A stretch of DNA of 33,977 bases from Thermococcaceae archaeon (GTDB lineage Archaea; Methanobacteriota_B; Thermococci; Thermococcales; Thermococcaceae): positions 1-33,977 of the forward strand of contig JASGLT010000020.1 in the NCBI GenBank assembly GCA_030156945.1, read 5' to 3'. The position numbers and the translations under genes are program-made. The notes below the pieces were generated by a model, which saw only the letters and a list, made by a program, of their open reading frames with translations, ran no database searches and had not been told where the DNA came from. This document shows positions 1 to 8,166 of this stretch, in pieces (within the stretch, counting starts at the first letter, position 1; the number at the start of each line of letters is the position of its first letter).

Positions 1-131
1 TTTTATGATCAGGATTTTCCTTTGAAAGCTCAATACAACCACCAATCAATCAAAAGACTTAAGTGCTTATAACTCTAACGATCTAATGGGAACTAGGGTT
101 TTAACTTTTCTTTAACAAAAATGTTGGGAGG

Positions 132-1580
132 TCAGTAGGTCCTCGCAAACCTCGCGATGAACCTGGCTTCTCTGCCGCAGACCGGGCACTTCTTGCCCTC
201 TGGAGCCTTCGCATCCTCCTCGGGATACGGGATTCCAAGCATCTTGGCGTCGAGCTCTTCCTCCATCTTAAGGCCGCATTCCTCCTCCCCGCACCAGGGA
301 ATCTCGACTATCCCGCGCCTGTCCTCGAAGACAGCCTTGGCCTCCTCTATTGTGTCAACGCGCTTGATGTGGCCCTCAAGGAACTCCTTAGCCCTCTGGT
401 AGAGGTTCTCGTGGATTGCATCGAGGGTCTTCCTGACTTCCCCGACGATGTTATCCCTCTCCACGGTTATCTTCTCTAAGGTGTCCCTCCTCGCGAGGAC
501 GGCCTTCTTTCCTTCCACGTCCCTCGGGCCGACCTCTATCCTGAGCGGCACGCCTTTAAGCTCCCAGTCGTAGTACTTCCTTCCCGGTCTTATGTCGCGC
601 TCATCGACGTGAACCCGTATTCCGGCCGTTCTGAGCTCTTCAGCTAATTCGCGCGCGTAGGCGAAGACATCTGCCTCGCTGTCCTTCTTGGGTATCGGGA
701 CTATGACGACCTGTATAGGCGCTATGGTAGGCGGGAGAACCATTCCCCTGTCATCGCCATGAACCGCAATAACAGCTGCAAGAAGCCTTTCGCTCATTCC
801 GAAGGTCGTCTGGTGGACGTACTCGTGGTCACCCGTTTCCGTCTCGTACTGGATGTTGTAGGCCTTGGCGAAGTTCTGCCTGTAGTTGTGCATCGTGCCT
901 ATCTGAAGGGTTCTCCCGTCTGGCATCATAACCTCAGCGCCAACGGAGTAGTACGCTCCCGGGAACTTGTCCCACTCAGGTCTCTTTGATACTATGTATG
1001 GGAGAGCAAGGAACTTGGCAAGCCTGTCAAATATCTCAAGATCCTCCTTTATCTGCCTTTCAGCGTCCTCGTAGCTGTCGTGGGCCGTGTGGGCCTCAAA
1101 GAACCTGCTTATCTCCCTGACCCTGATAAGCGGCCTCGTGTGCTTCGTCTCGTAGCGGTAGACGTTGACTATCTGATAGACCTTGAAGGGCAGGTCTGCA
1201 TGAGAGCGAATCCAGAGGGAGAACATCGAATACATTGCCGTCTCACTAGTGGGGCGAAGGATGAGCCTCACATCAAGCGGATCGAGGCCTGCGTGAGTAA
1301 TCCAGTAAACCTCCCCCTCAAACCCCTTTATGTGCTCCGCCTCCTTCTGGAACTCAGTCTCGGGAATTAACGCGGGGAAGAGAACTTCCTCATGCCCTGT
1401 ACGCTCCATCTCGGCATGAATAAACTTCTCAATATTCCGCATTATTTTGAGGCCGTAAGGGAGCCATATGTTCATGCCCTTTACGGGGTATCTTTTATCC
1501 TGGATTCCTGCAACTTCAATCAGCTCGTTGTACCACTCACTAAAATCCTCACTCCATCTCTTCCTCTCGGCTTTACCCAT
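132..1580 (-). CDS. proS: Prolyl-tRNA synthetase, archaeal/eukaryotic type
   Basis: Charges tRNA-Pro with proline in the cytoplasm. The 482-residue product has the class II core of the archaeal/eukaryotic ProRS type: a substrate-binding stretch RPTSETAMY, a motif 2 region [15 protein letters not shown] and a motif 3 region around [10 protein letters not shown]. An anticodon-binding domain follows (from PIQVVIVPI). The C-terminal extension carries a zinc-type cysteine set (CGEEEC, then CPVC) and ends in Tyr, as is usual for this family. The ATG at 1580 is preferred over two in-frame GTG codons just upstream, because those lie inside the GGTGGT ribosome binding site. The gene is divergent from the hydroxyacid dehydrogenase at 1711. 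Its TATA-like CTTAAAAA lies at 1612-1619 on the minus strand. Identification is secure. Confidence 0.96.
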   Translation of the reverse strand: MGKAERKRWSEDFSEWYNELIEVAGIQDKRYPVKGMNIWLPYGLKIMRNIEKFIHAEMERTGHEEVLFPALIPETEFQKEAEHIKGFEGEVYWITHAGLDPLDVRLILRPTSETAMYSMFSLWIRSHADLPFKVYQIVNVYRYETKHTRPLIRVREISRFFEAHTAHDSYEDAERQIKEDLEIFDRLAKFLALPYIVSKRPEWDKFPGAYYSVGAEVMMPDGRTLQIGTMHNYRQNFAKAYNIQYETETGDHEYVHQTTFGMSERLLAAVIAVHGDDRGMVLPPTIAPIQVVIVPIPKKDSEADVFAYARELAEELRTAGIRVHVDERDIRPGRKYYDWELKGVPLRIEVGPRDVEGKKAVLARRDTLEKITVERDNIVGEVRKTLDAIHENLYQRAKEFLEGHIKRVDTIEEAKAVFEDRRGIVEIPWCGEEECGLKMEEELDAKMLGIPYPEEDAKAPEGKKCPVCGREARFIARFARTY

Positions 1581-1601
1581 CAGCACCACCTAACGGGAGA
1601 A

Positions 1602-1707
1602 ACCGGAAAAGTTTTTAAGTTTTCTCAATGCGGTCGCAGAGCTTTGTCCCGGTGGCCAATTCAGGAAAACCTTATTAGGCCGTTTCGACATATGTTTTAA
1701 CGGTGAT
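1602..1707. promoter_or_regulatory. Divergent promoter region of proS and the 2-hydroxyacid dehydrogenase
   Basis: Minus strand: CTTAAAAA at 1612-1619, 32-39 nt upstream of the proS ATG, fits an archaeal TATA box with a short leader. Plus strand: ACCTTATTAGG near 1668-1678 and the GGTGAT ribosome binding site at 1702-1707 precede the ATG at 1711. Assignment is by spacing and base composition only. Confidence 0.5.
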
Positions 1708-1710
1708 AAC

Positions 1711-2712
1711 ATGCGACCAAAAGTTTTGGTACTCTTCAAGATGAAGAGCAAGCCAGTTGAGGAACTAAAAAATTACGCCGACGTCGATTTTCTTCTCTAT
1801 CCGAGCGTTGAGGAGCTGGCCGAGAAGATTAAGGACTACGATGGACTTATAGTCTCGCCAATAAACAGGGTTCCGAGAGAAGTAATCGAGAGGGCCGAGA
1901 GACTCAAGGTCATAAGCTGTCATTCTGCCGGGTACGACCACGTTGATGTGGAGGCAGCGACCGAGAGGGGGATTTACGTCACCAAAGTTTCAGGGGTTCT
2001 GAGCGAGGCTGTTGCTGAATTCGCCGTTGGATTGACCATAGCCCTTCTCAGGAAGATTGCCTACACCGACAGGCTCATACGCTCCGGAAAGTGGGAGAGC
2101 CACGCGATGATATGGAGCACCTTCAAAGACCTCGAGACGGTCTACGGCAAGAGGGTCGGAATCCTCGGCATGGGCGCTATAGGAAAGGCCATAGCAAGGA
2201 GAATGAAGGCCATGGGGACCGAGATACTCTACTGGTCGCGCTCGAGAAAGGAGGAGGTAGAGAAGGAAGTTGGCGCGGTTTACAGGCCGCTTGAGTATGT
2301 CCTTAAGGAGAGCGACATCGTCATCTTGGCCCTTCCTGCAACTCCAGAAACCTACCACATCATCAACGAGGAAAGAATTAAGCTCCTTGAGGGCAAGTAT
2401 CTGGTCAACATAGGCAGGGGGACCCTCGTGGACGAGAGTGCAGTTGTTAAGGCCATTGAAGAAGGCAAACTAAAGGGCTACGCAACGGACGTCTTTGAGA
2501 ATGAGCCCGTAACCGAACACCCGCTCTTCAGGTACGAGTGGGAGACGGTCTTAACCCCACACCACGCGGGCCTTTCGAAGGAAGCCATGGAAGACATGGG
2601 CTTTCAGGCAGTGGAGAACCTCCTCGCCGTTCTAAGGGGGGAGATACCGAAGGACCTCGTGAACCGCGATGTTGTAAAGATCCGACCGCCGGAGAAGATT
2701 AAAATGCTGTGA
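1711..2712 (+). CDS. NAD(P)-dependent D-2-hydroxyacid dehydrogenase family protein
   Basis: Probable cytoplasmic oxidoreductase interconverting a 2-keto acid and a D-2-hydroxy acid; the substrate cannot be read from sequence. The 333 residues have the family layout: a split N-terminal catalytic domain, a Rossmann domain with the dinucleotide motif GILGMGAIG (about residues 150-158), and the catalytic triad in context: Arg in NIGRGTLVD, Glu in DVFENEPV, His in TPHHAGLS. Start ATG 1711 has GGTGAT at 1702-1707. The M42 peptidase follows with a 10-nt gap between the stop and the preferred ATG, so the two are probably cotranscribed. It is a paralogue of the glyoxylate reductase at 11843 but clearly divergent from it. 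A phosphoglycerate- or phosphite-dehydrogenase-like role is possible but unproven. Confidence 0.88.
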   Translation: MRPKVLVLFKMKSKPVEELKNYADVDFLLYPSVEELAEKIKDYDGLIVSPINRVPREVIERAERLKVISCHSAGYDHVDVEAATERGIYVTKVSGVLSEAVAEFAVGLTIALLRKIAYTDRLIRSGKWESHAMIWSTFKDLETVYGKRVGILGMGAIGKAIARRMKAMGTEILYWSRSRKEEVEKEVGAVYRPLEYVLKESDIVILALPATPETYHIINEERIKLLEGKYLVNIGRGTLVDESAVVKAIEEGKLKGYATDVFENEPVTEHPLFRYEWETVLTPHHAGLSKEAMEDMGFQAVENLLAVLRGEIPKDLVNRDVVKIRPPEKIKML

Positions 2713-2722
2713 GGTGATCGCG

Positions 2723-3718
2723 ATGCTTGTTGAGGAGCTTAGGGAGATAACCCGGATTCCCGGAATTTCCGGCTACGAGGAGAAGGTCAGGGAGAAGATA
2801 GCGGAGTGGATAAAGCCCTACGCCGACTACACCGTGGACACTATTGGAAACCTCATCGTCGAGCTCGGTGAGGGCGAGACGAAGGCAGTGTTCATGGCCC
2901 ACATGGACGAGATAGGGTTCCTCATCACGGGCATAAGGCCCGACGGGAAGCTCACCTTCAGGAAGGTAGGGGGAATTGACGACAGGCTCCTCTACGGGCG
3001 GCACCTGGACGTGATAACCGAGAACGGGAAGCTCGACGGCGTTATTGGGGTTTTGCCGGTTCACCTAAACCTTGAGCGGAAGTTCGAGACGGTTCCCTGG
3101 CACAGTCTGGTCATAGACATCGGGGCCGAGGGCAGGGAAGAGGCAGAGGCGCTCGGCGTCAAAGTGCTTGATTATGCGGTCTTTAAGAAGCACTTCGCCA
3201 TCCTGAACGACCGCTACGTCTCAACGCGCTCGCTTGACGACCGCTTTGGCGTCGTTGCCCTCGTCGAGGCTATAAAGGACCTGGTTGACCACGACCTCGA
3301 CGGTAAGTACGTCTTCGCCTTCACAGTTCAGGAGGAGATAGGGCTTAAGGGGGCGAAGTTCCTGGCCCAGAAGTACTCTCCAAAGTACGCATTCGCCGTT
3401 GACTCCTTTGGATGCTGTGCCGACTTAACGGGTGACGTTAGGCTTGGCGGCGGAGCGGTGATAAGGGCCGTTGACAACTCGGCCATCTACACGAGAAGGC
3501 TCGCGAGAAGGGTCGCGGAGATAGCCTCGAAGAACAAAATCCCGCTCCAGATAGGGGTCACCGGCGGAGGAACCGACGCTTCAGTATTCCAGGACAAAAG
3601 CGAGGTCTTGGCTTTGAGCGTCCCCATAAAGTACCTCCACAGTGAGGTCGAGACGCTCCACCTCGGAGACCTTGAGGCACTGATAAAGCTTATAGAGGCG
3701 ATAGCCTTCGAGCTTTGA
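2723..3718 (+). CDS. M42 family metallo-aminopeptidase (TET/endoglucanase-like family)
   Basis: Cytoplasmic aminopeptidase predicted to trim peptides, probably as a large self-compartmentalising TET-type oligomer, as known for archaeal M42 enzymes. The dinuclear metal site is readable in order: His and Asp in AHMDEIGF, Asp in SLDDRFG, the catalytic Glu pair in VQEEIGLKG, Asp in AVDSFG and His in YLHSEVE. The GGGTDAS segment is also typical. ATG 2723 (331 residues) is preferred to the in-frame GTG at 2714, because that GTG is part of the ribosome binding site GAGGTGAT (2711-2718), 4 nt before the ATG. It lies directly after the hydroxyacid dehydrogenase in an apparent operon that continues into the permease at 3739. 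Substrate preference cannot be read from the sequence. Confidence 0.92.
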   Translation: MLVEELREITRIPGISGYEEKVREKIAEWIKPYADYTVDTIGNLIVELGEGETKAVFMAHMDEIGFLITGIRPDGKLTFRKVGGIDDRLLYGRHLDVITENGKLDGVIGVLPVHLNLERKFETVPWHSLVIDIGAEGREEAEALGVKVLDYAVFKKHFAILNDRYVSTRSLDDRFGVVALVEAIKDLVDHDLDGKYVFAFTVQEEIGLKGAKFLAQKYSPKYAFAVDSFGCCADLTGDVRLGGGAVIRAVDNSAIYTRRLARRVAEIASKNKIPLQIGVTGGGTDASVFQDKSEVLALSVPIKYLHSEVETLHLGDLEALIKLIEAIAFEL

Positions 3719-3738
3719 GCTAAAACGGGGGTGATCGG

Positions 3739-4503
3739 GTGCTTAAATACATCGCTTACTTTGGAGTCGGCGTCTTCATTGGAATCCTCGCGGCCATGTT
3801 TGGCCTCGGCGGCGGCTTCCTGATAGTTCCGACGCTCAACTTCCTCGGCGTTGAGATACACCACGCGGTAGGTACCTCCAGCGCGGCGGTTGTCTTCACT
3901 TCCCTGAGCGCAGCTATAGCATACCACAGGCAGAGAAGGATACACTACAAGGCGGGCCTCCTTCTGGCTTCAACGGCCGTCATCGGCGCTTACATCGGAG
4001 CCTGGGCGACAAGCTACATAAGCTCCTCTCAGCTCAAGGTGATCTTCGGTGTTGTCCTATTCCTCGTGGCCATAAGGCTCTACAGGAAGAAGAGCAGGGA
4101 GCCTCACGAAGTTGACCTTAGCCAGGTTAAGCTCGACTACAAAATTGTTCCACTCGGCGGCTTCATCGCTGGAATAGCCAGCGGACTCCTCGGAATCGGC
4201 GGCGGGGCCATAAACGTGCCCTTCCTTACCTACATGGGGCTCCCGATTCACTATGCCGTTGCCACTTCGAGCTTCGCCATAGTCTTCACGGCAACCTCTG
4301 GAGCGATAAAGCACTACACCCTGGGCAACGTTGAGGTCGAGTGGCTCGTCCTTCTCGTCCCGGGCCTGATAATCGGTGCCCAGCTCGGCGCGAAGATTGC
4401 CAAAAGGACTAAGGCCTCCCAGCTCACGAAGGCCTTCGCCGTAGTGATGGCCTTTCTGGCGATAAGGATGATCCTCAAGGGGCTGGGCTATCCGGTCCCG
4501 TGA
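3739..4503 (+). CDS. TauE/SafE family membrane permease (copy 1)
   Basis: Integral membrane transporter of the TauE/SafE (DUF81) family, a group linked to export or uptake of sulfur-containing or organic anions. The 254 residues show the two-fold internal repeat of the family: glycine-rich FGLGGGFLIVPTL near residue 23 and LGIGGGAINVPFL near residue 152, each followed by an A-V-x-T-S-S segment. About eight hydrophobic segments are visible. The start is GTG 3739 with GGTGAT just upstream. It follows the M42 gene by 20 nt. A close relative lies at 5096. The 3' end overlaps the convergent membrane protein by 29 bp, and a T6 run at about 4511-4516 could end the transcript. The substrate is unknown. 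Confidence 0.88.
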   Translation: MLKYIAYFGVGVFIGILAAMFGLGGGFLIVPTLNFLGVEIHHAVGTSSAAVVFTSLSAAIAYHRQRRIHYKAGLLLASTAVIGAYIGAWATSYISSSQLKVIFGVVLFLVAIRLYRKKSREPHEVDLSQVKLDYKIVPLGGFIAGIASGLLGIGGGAINVPFLTYMGLPIHYAVATSSFAIVFTATSGAIKHYTLGNVEVEWLVLLVPGLIIGAQLGAKIAKRTKASQLTKAFAVVMAFLAIRMILKGLGYPVP

Positions 4504-4999
4504 GCCTTTCCTCTTTTTTCAGGCGATAGAGAATCACCGAGAGAATGATCGCTACTGCGAGGAGAAGGTACCAGGCTATGACAAGGGGTCTGTCGTAGGA
4601 GTACGGCCCTCCCGCCAGGATTTCGGGAAGGGCAAAGGGCAATAGCATCAAACTGATAAGGAGGCCAGGGAAGCCAGCCGCTATGAACGTTAAAAGCCCA
4701 CAATGATAGCCCATCTGGCCGCAAATCTCTTTCTCGGCGTTGAGCCCTACAAAAACCGCAATAAACCAAGCGAGAATCACTGGGACGAGAATCCCAAACG
4801 ATAAACGTCCATTTTTCCACTCGTAAGCACCGTAGATTAGAACGAGGAGTAGGGCTGCGCTTGCACAGCTCATCCAGGTGGCCAGATCTTTGTGGAAACC
4901 GTAAGGCGCGTCCCAGTTGGCGAAGGCCACCGCTCCGGGCATGGTGAGGACAAAGGAGAGTAGAGTCAGGAGCCAGAACTCAAGGGTTTTGTATCTCAC
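4475..4999 (-). CDS. Small polytopic membrane protein, unknown function
   Basis: I do not recognise the family. The product (about 174 residues) has roughly five hydrophobic helices: an N-terminal one ending in LTMPGAVAFANW, then helices around LLLVLIYGAY, VPVILAWFIAVFVGL, FPGLLISLMLLPFAL and WYLLLAVAIILSVILY. It ends in a short charged tail. Two cysteines (EICGQMGYHCG) lie in the loop before the fourth helix and could form a disulfide if exposed. GTG 4999 fits the GGTGGT ribosome binding site; GTG 5008 or 5005 in the same frame is the alternative. The gene sits between two TauE/SafE permeases on the opposite strand and overlaps the first by 29 bp, which hints at but does not prove a shared role. 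Confidence 0.65.
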   Translation of the reverse strand: MRYKTLEFWLLTLLSFVLTMPGAVAFANWDAPYGFHKDLATWMSCASAALLLVLIYGAYEWKNGRLSFGILVPVILAWFIAVFVGLNAEKEICGQMGYHCGLLTFIAAGFPGLLISLMLLPFALPEILAGGPYSYDRPLVIAWYLLLAVAIILSVILYRLKKEERLTGPDSPAP

Positions 5000-5095
5000 C
5001 TTCACCACCCTAAAAATTCACGATTTTCAAGTTAAAAAGTTTTCTGCTTGCAGTAGTCAAAAAACGTTTTTGACCGGCTTTGAATATTACCCTCC

Positions 5096-5830
5096 ATGGA
5101 ACCATACATCATCGATTTCACGGTTGGATTCCTCATCGGGATGCTCGCGGGCCTTTTCGGTGTTGGCGGTGGCTTCCTGATAGTCCCCACCCTCGTCCTT
5201 ATGGGCCTTCCCATTCATACTGCCGTTGGAACAAGTCTTGCATGCATTTCAATAAGCTCCCTGGGCTCTGCATCCATGCACATGAAAGAGGGCAGGGTTC
5301 TATACAGAGTTGTCGTTCTGAAAGAGCTGTTCTCAGTTCCCTCGGCAGTTGCAGGAGCTTACCTCTCGGGAGTTCTGAGCGAGAGGGTTTTGAGAACTGC
5401 CTTCGCCGGAGTGCTGCTCTATGTGGCCTACAAATTCTTAAAACACCGCAACGGGGAAGATGCAGAAGATTCGAAGAGGATAAAACTCCACAATGTGCCC
5501 ATCGTAGGGGTGGTCGCTGGACTTAGCTCCGGCCTCCTGGGAATCAGCGGAGGTATTCTGAACGTTCCCCTGTTCCACTCATTGGCCGGAGTTCCCATTG
5601 AATACGCAGTGGGGACTTCGAGCATGGCCATCTTTTTCACGGCCCTGGCTGGAACATGGGAACACTACCGTCTTGGCCAAGTTGACCTCTCAACTGCCCT
5701 TCTGCTCGCCCCCGGGATGATAGTAGGGGCCATAATCGGGGCGAGGCTTGTAACGAGAATCCATCCAAAAAAGTTTAAGCTGGCGTTTTCAGCCATCCTC
5801 ATGATCCTCGCCCTCAAACTGCTGCTGTGA
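5096..5830 (+). CDS. TauE/SafE family membrane permease (copy 2)
   Basis: Second permease of the same family, 244 residues. The paired glycine-rich repeats are FGVGGGFLIVPTL (about residue 21) and LGISGGILNVPLF (about residue 144), each leading into A-V-G-T-S. It clearly resembles the copy at 3739 along its whole length, but the loops differ (KHRNGEDAEDSKR between the halves), so this is a diverged duplication and not a recent one. The second repeat has Ser where copy 1 has Gly (GISGG against GIGGG). ATG 5096 has no clear ribosome binding site. The gene is divergent from the small membrane protein. Transported substrate unknown; the pair may serve different organic or sulfur anions. Confidence 0.88.
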   Translation: MEPYIIDFTVGFLIGMLAGLFGVGGGFLIVPTLVLMGLPIHTAVGTSLACISISSLGSASMHMKEGRVLYRVVVLKELFSVPSAVAGAYLSGVLSERVLRTAFAGVLLYVAYKFLKHRNGEDAEDSKRIKLHNVPIVGVVAGLSSGLLGISGGILNVPLFHSLAGVPIEYAVGTSSMAIFFTALAGTWEHYRLGQVDLSTALLLAPGMIVGAIIGARLVTRIHPKKFKLAFSAILMILALKLLL

Positions 5831-5871
5831 ATAGCGAAGGTTTTATTAGCTGGCCCATCTAAAGGTCAACT

Positions 5872-5943
5872 ATGATGGGGGACATTGTGGGCGCTCTCAA
5901 ATTAGCTTATTACGTCGCTTCAAGTTTGGGCAATCATCTCTGA
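5872..5943 (+). CDS. Possible leaderless micro-ORF (23 residues)
   Basis: A short frame beginning with tandem ATG codons (5872, 5875) and ending in TGA at 5941-5943. Its only support is position: a TATA-like GGTTTTATTAG at about 5839-5849 lies 23-33 nt upstream, the distance expected for a leaderless archaeal transcript. The peptide (MMGDIVGALKLAYYVASSLG plus NHL) is mildly amphipathic and resembles nothing I can name. It could equally be a chance frame in the 227-base spacer between the permease and the coiled-coil gene. Confidence 0.2.
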   Translation: MMGDIVGALKLAYYVASSLGNHL

Positions 5944-6066
5944 TTTGAGGTAGATGGGGCAATTAGCTCCGCTTGATGGTGCTTAAGAAAAAAGAAACGC
6001 TTTGAAACGTTCGTTCCGCCGGAGCCCTCAAATACTTGTAAAGCGTATCTTCCTCCGGTGATGCCC

Positions 6067-7266
6067 ATGAGGGGACTCAAACTGGGGGCTATGGCCCTCG
6101 CAATATTGCTGGTGGTGAGCGTGATACCCTTCGGCATTGCCGAGGCCAGCGATTCAAAGACCTCCCAAACTTTTGACAACAGCACCCGAGAAGAGGAAAT
6201 AGCCAGAGGACTCATAGAACAGCTCCAGAGGCTCAGCGAATTTGCGGAGAGAGCAATAGAACCCCTGAAGGACAAGCTACCGGCCAACTCAACCATAATC
6301 CAGAACTACAATCTTGCAGAAGAATTCAAAGAGAAGGCATTGAGCGAGTACGAGGAGGGTGACTACTACAACGCAATACTGGACAGTCTCACAGCTATGC
6401 ACCACTACAAGCTCGCCCTAAAAGGATTAAAGGAAGGAAAGGAAAGGATGGAGGAAGTTCGGAGCAGAATAAAGGCTGAAGTTGAGAGACTCCAGAGATA
6501 CTTTGGGCTTGTTGAAAAGACCATTAAAGCAGCCGAAAACCAGGGCATAGACGTCAGCACCCTCCAGGCGCTGTATGAAGAGACCAAGACCGCCTATGAG
6601 AAAGTCCTTGAAGACCTTAAAGAGGGGGATGTTGAAAAGGCACGGGAGGACCTTGAGATAGCCAAGGAGAAAAAAACAGTTCTCGATGAAGAGCTGAAAA
6701 GAATCCGCGAGCAGTTAGCCCATGCAAACGCAGACAAGATAGTGAGCCAGTTTCTCGAAAAGGGAGGCAGGGCAATAGAAATCGTCCAAAACCTCACTCA
6801 AATGGGAGAAGAAAGGGGCTACAACGTCACAGAACTCCAGGAGAGACTTGACGCGTTCGTAGCACTCTACACTCAGGTTGAGGAGCTCGCCAGTGAGGAA
6901 AAATGGGACGAGGCCCTCGACCTGATTGAAGAAAACAGGGAGGTCATAGAGGAATTTTATCAGGCAATTAAATTCATACAAAGAAAGGCCATGGAGAAGA
7001 AACTCGAGGAAGAGCTTCAGAACTTCAGGGAATTCGTCAAGAATTTCACCGAAAGAATGAAGGAAGACTCTAGAAAGCTTAGGGAGCTCAAGCTTCAGGG
7101 CGTTGACACCAGGGCCCCAGAACTCCAGCTTAGAGTGGCATCCCAGGAATTCAAGCTCGGCATAAACCTAATGAAGGCAAAGAAGCCAGCGGAAGCCAAG
7201 GCACACTTTGCAATAGCCCTTGAAGCCCTCCAGAAGGTGGAAGAGTTCATACAGGAGCACACTTAG
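6067..7266 (+). CDS. Secreted or lipid-proximal alpha-helical (coiled-coil) protein
   Basis: About 399 residues with an N-terminal signal-like segment (hydrophobic LGAMALAILLVVSVIPFGIAEA, likely cleaved after A-E-A) and an almost wholly helical, highly charged remainder. Glu/Lys/Leu-rich repeats of roughly 80 residues recur (for example GDYYNAILDSL, GDVEKAREDL, EKWDEALDLIEEN, KKPAEAKAHFAIALEAL), which looks like a helical-hairpin or TPR-like array. No C-terminal anchor is visible, so the product is probably exported and soluble or tethered by its N-terminus. ATG 6067 is preferred because GGTGAT (6057-6062) sits 4 nt upstream; a GTG at 6058 and an ATG at 6061 fall inside that site. The membrane-bound winged-helix gene follows 33 nt later, so the two may form a sensing pair. 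Confidence 0.7.
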   Translation: MRGLKLGAMALAILLVVSVIPFGIAEASDSKTSQTFDNSTREEEIARGLIEQLQRLSEFAERAIEPLKDKLPANSTIIQNYNLAEEFKEKALSEYEEGDYYNAILDSLTAMHHYKLALKGLKEGKERMEEVRSRIKAEVERLQRYFGLVEKTIKAAENQGIDVSTLQALYEETKTAYEKVLEDLKEGDVEKAREDLEIAKEKKTVLDEELKRIREQLAHANADKIVSQFLEKGGRAIEIVQNLTQMGEERGYNVTELQERLDAFVALYTQVEELASEEKWDEALDLIEENREVIEEFYQAIKFIQRKAMEKKLEEELQNFREFVKNFTERMKEDSRKLRELKLQGVDTRAPELQLRVASQEFKLGINLMKAKKPAEAKAHFAIALEALQKVEEFIQEHT

Positions 7267-7270
7267 CTTA

Positions 7271-7287
7271 GCCTTTTTTCTTATTTT
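7271..7287 (+). terminator. Oligo-T stretch after the coiled-coil gene
   Basis: GCC-T6-C-TTATTTT directly follows the stop codon. Oligo-T tracts on the coding strand end transcription in Thermococcales. Only 33 bases separate the two genes, so the tract may attenuate and not fully stop transcription into the winged-helix gene. Confidence 0.4.
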
Positions 7288-7299
7288 GGAGGTGAAGAC

Positions 7300-8163
7300 G
7301 TGGGGAAGAAAATCTCCTCCCTCTTCCTTTTCATCGTCCTTCTGACGTCCTTTCCCGCATCAGCCGAGTATTATTCATCTATCACTCTAACCGTTTACAC
7401 TGACGGCTACGTTGAAGTTCAAATTGATGTCGTCCCCGACACCTATTCTCCTCAGTTATCAATCCAGCTTATTGGAGAGCACATAGAGGACCTTTCAGTC
7501 GAAGATGAAAACGGAGACCCCCTCAACTTCAGGGTTGAGGGGAATTACCTCGTCCTCTACCCCGGAGATGCCACTTTGGTCAAAATCTCATACGTTACCC
7601 CCGACCTAACTTCAAAAGAGGGACCCCTGTGGACACTGAACGTCTCCACGAACCAACCCGTTACCATAGTCCTGCCAGAAAACTCAATTGTAGTCGATCT
7701 GAGCGACATACCACTCGAAATAACACAGAACTCAATAACTATACCTCCAGGCAATCAGAGCATCTCGTACATCATCGAGTACTCCGGATCAAGCGACTAC
7801 AGTGATCTGGAGGGCAGCGAAGAAAAAAGCTCCAACCAACTACCCATGATGCTTTTTGGACTTTCAGCTCTCATCCCAATTACCATCTATGGGATTTTAA
7901 GAAGGAAAAGGGCGAAAAAAGAAGAAAACCCCACCAGGGAGGAGCTCATGTTAAGACTTGAGCGTCTCGGTCTAAGCGATGAAGAGAAGAAAGCCATCCT
8001 CTACATATTTGACCGGGGAGGGAGGGTGAGTCAGGCTGAAGTTAGAGAAGCCCTTGGACTTCCAAAAACAACAGCATGGCGAATTTTCAAGCGCCTCGAA
8101 GAAAAAGGGGTTGTAAAAATCTTGAAAGGAAAGAAAGAGCACTGGGTGGAGCTCAACTTTTGA
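7300..8163 (+). CDS. Membrane-anchored winged helix-turn-helix protein with extracellular beta domain
   Basis: Putative one-component membrane transcription factor of 287 residues. Order: signal or anchor helix (about 3-20, SSLFLFIVLLTSFPASA); a beta-rich, acidic domain outside the membrane (about 22-175, many Val/Thr/Ile strands); a transmembrane helix near residues 181-202 (LPMMLFGLSALIPITIYGIL); a basic stop-transfer RRKRAKK; then a cytoplasmic winged HTH from about 228 to the end (SQAEVREALGLPKTTAWRIF as the recognition part, then the wing ILKGKKEHWVEL). The start is GTG 7300 after GGAGGTGAA. Archaea have several such extracellular-sensor/HTH proteins; the ligand and targets are unknown. 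The exported helical protein just upstream is a plausible partner. The 3' end stops 3 bases short of convergent metG. Confidence 0.72.
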   Translation: MGKKISSLFLFIVLLTSFPASAEYYSSITLTVYTDGYVEVQIDVVPDTYSPQLSIQLIGEHIEDLSVEDENGDPLNFRVEGNYLVLYPGDATLVKISYVTPDLTSKEGPLWTLNVSTNQPVTIVLPENSIVVDLSDIPLEITQNSITIPPGNQSISYIIEYSGSSDYSDLEGSEEKSSNQLPMMLFGLSALIPITIYGILRRKRAKKEENPTREELMLRLERLGLSDEEKKAILYIFDRGGRVSQAEVREALGLPKTTAWRIFKRLEEKGVVKILKGKKEHWVELNF

Positions 8164-8166
8164 ATT

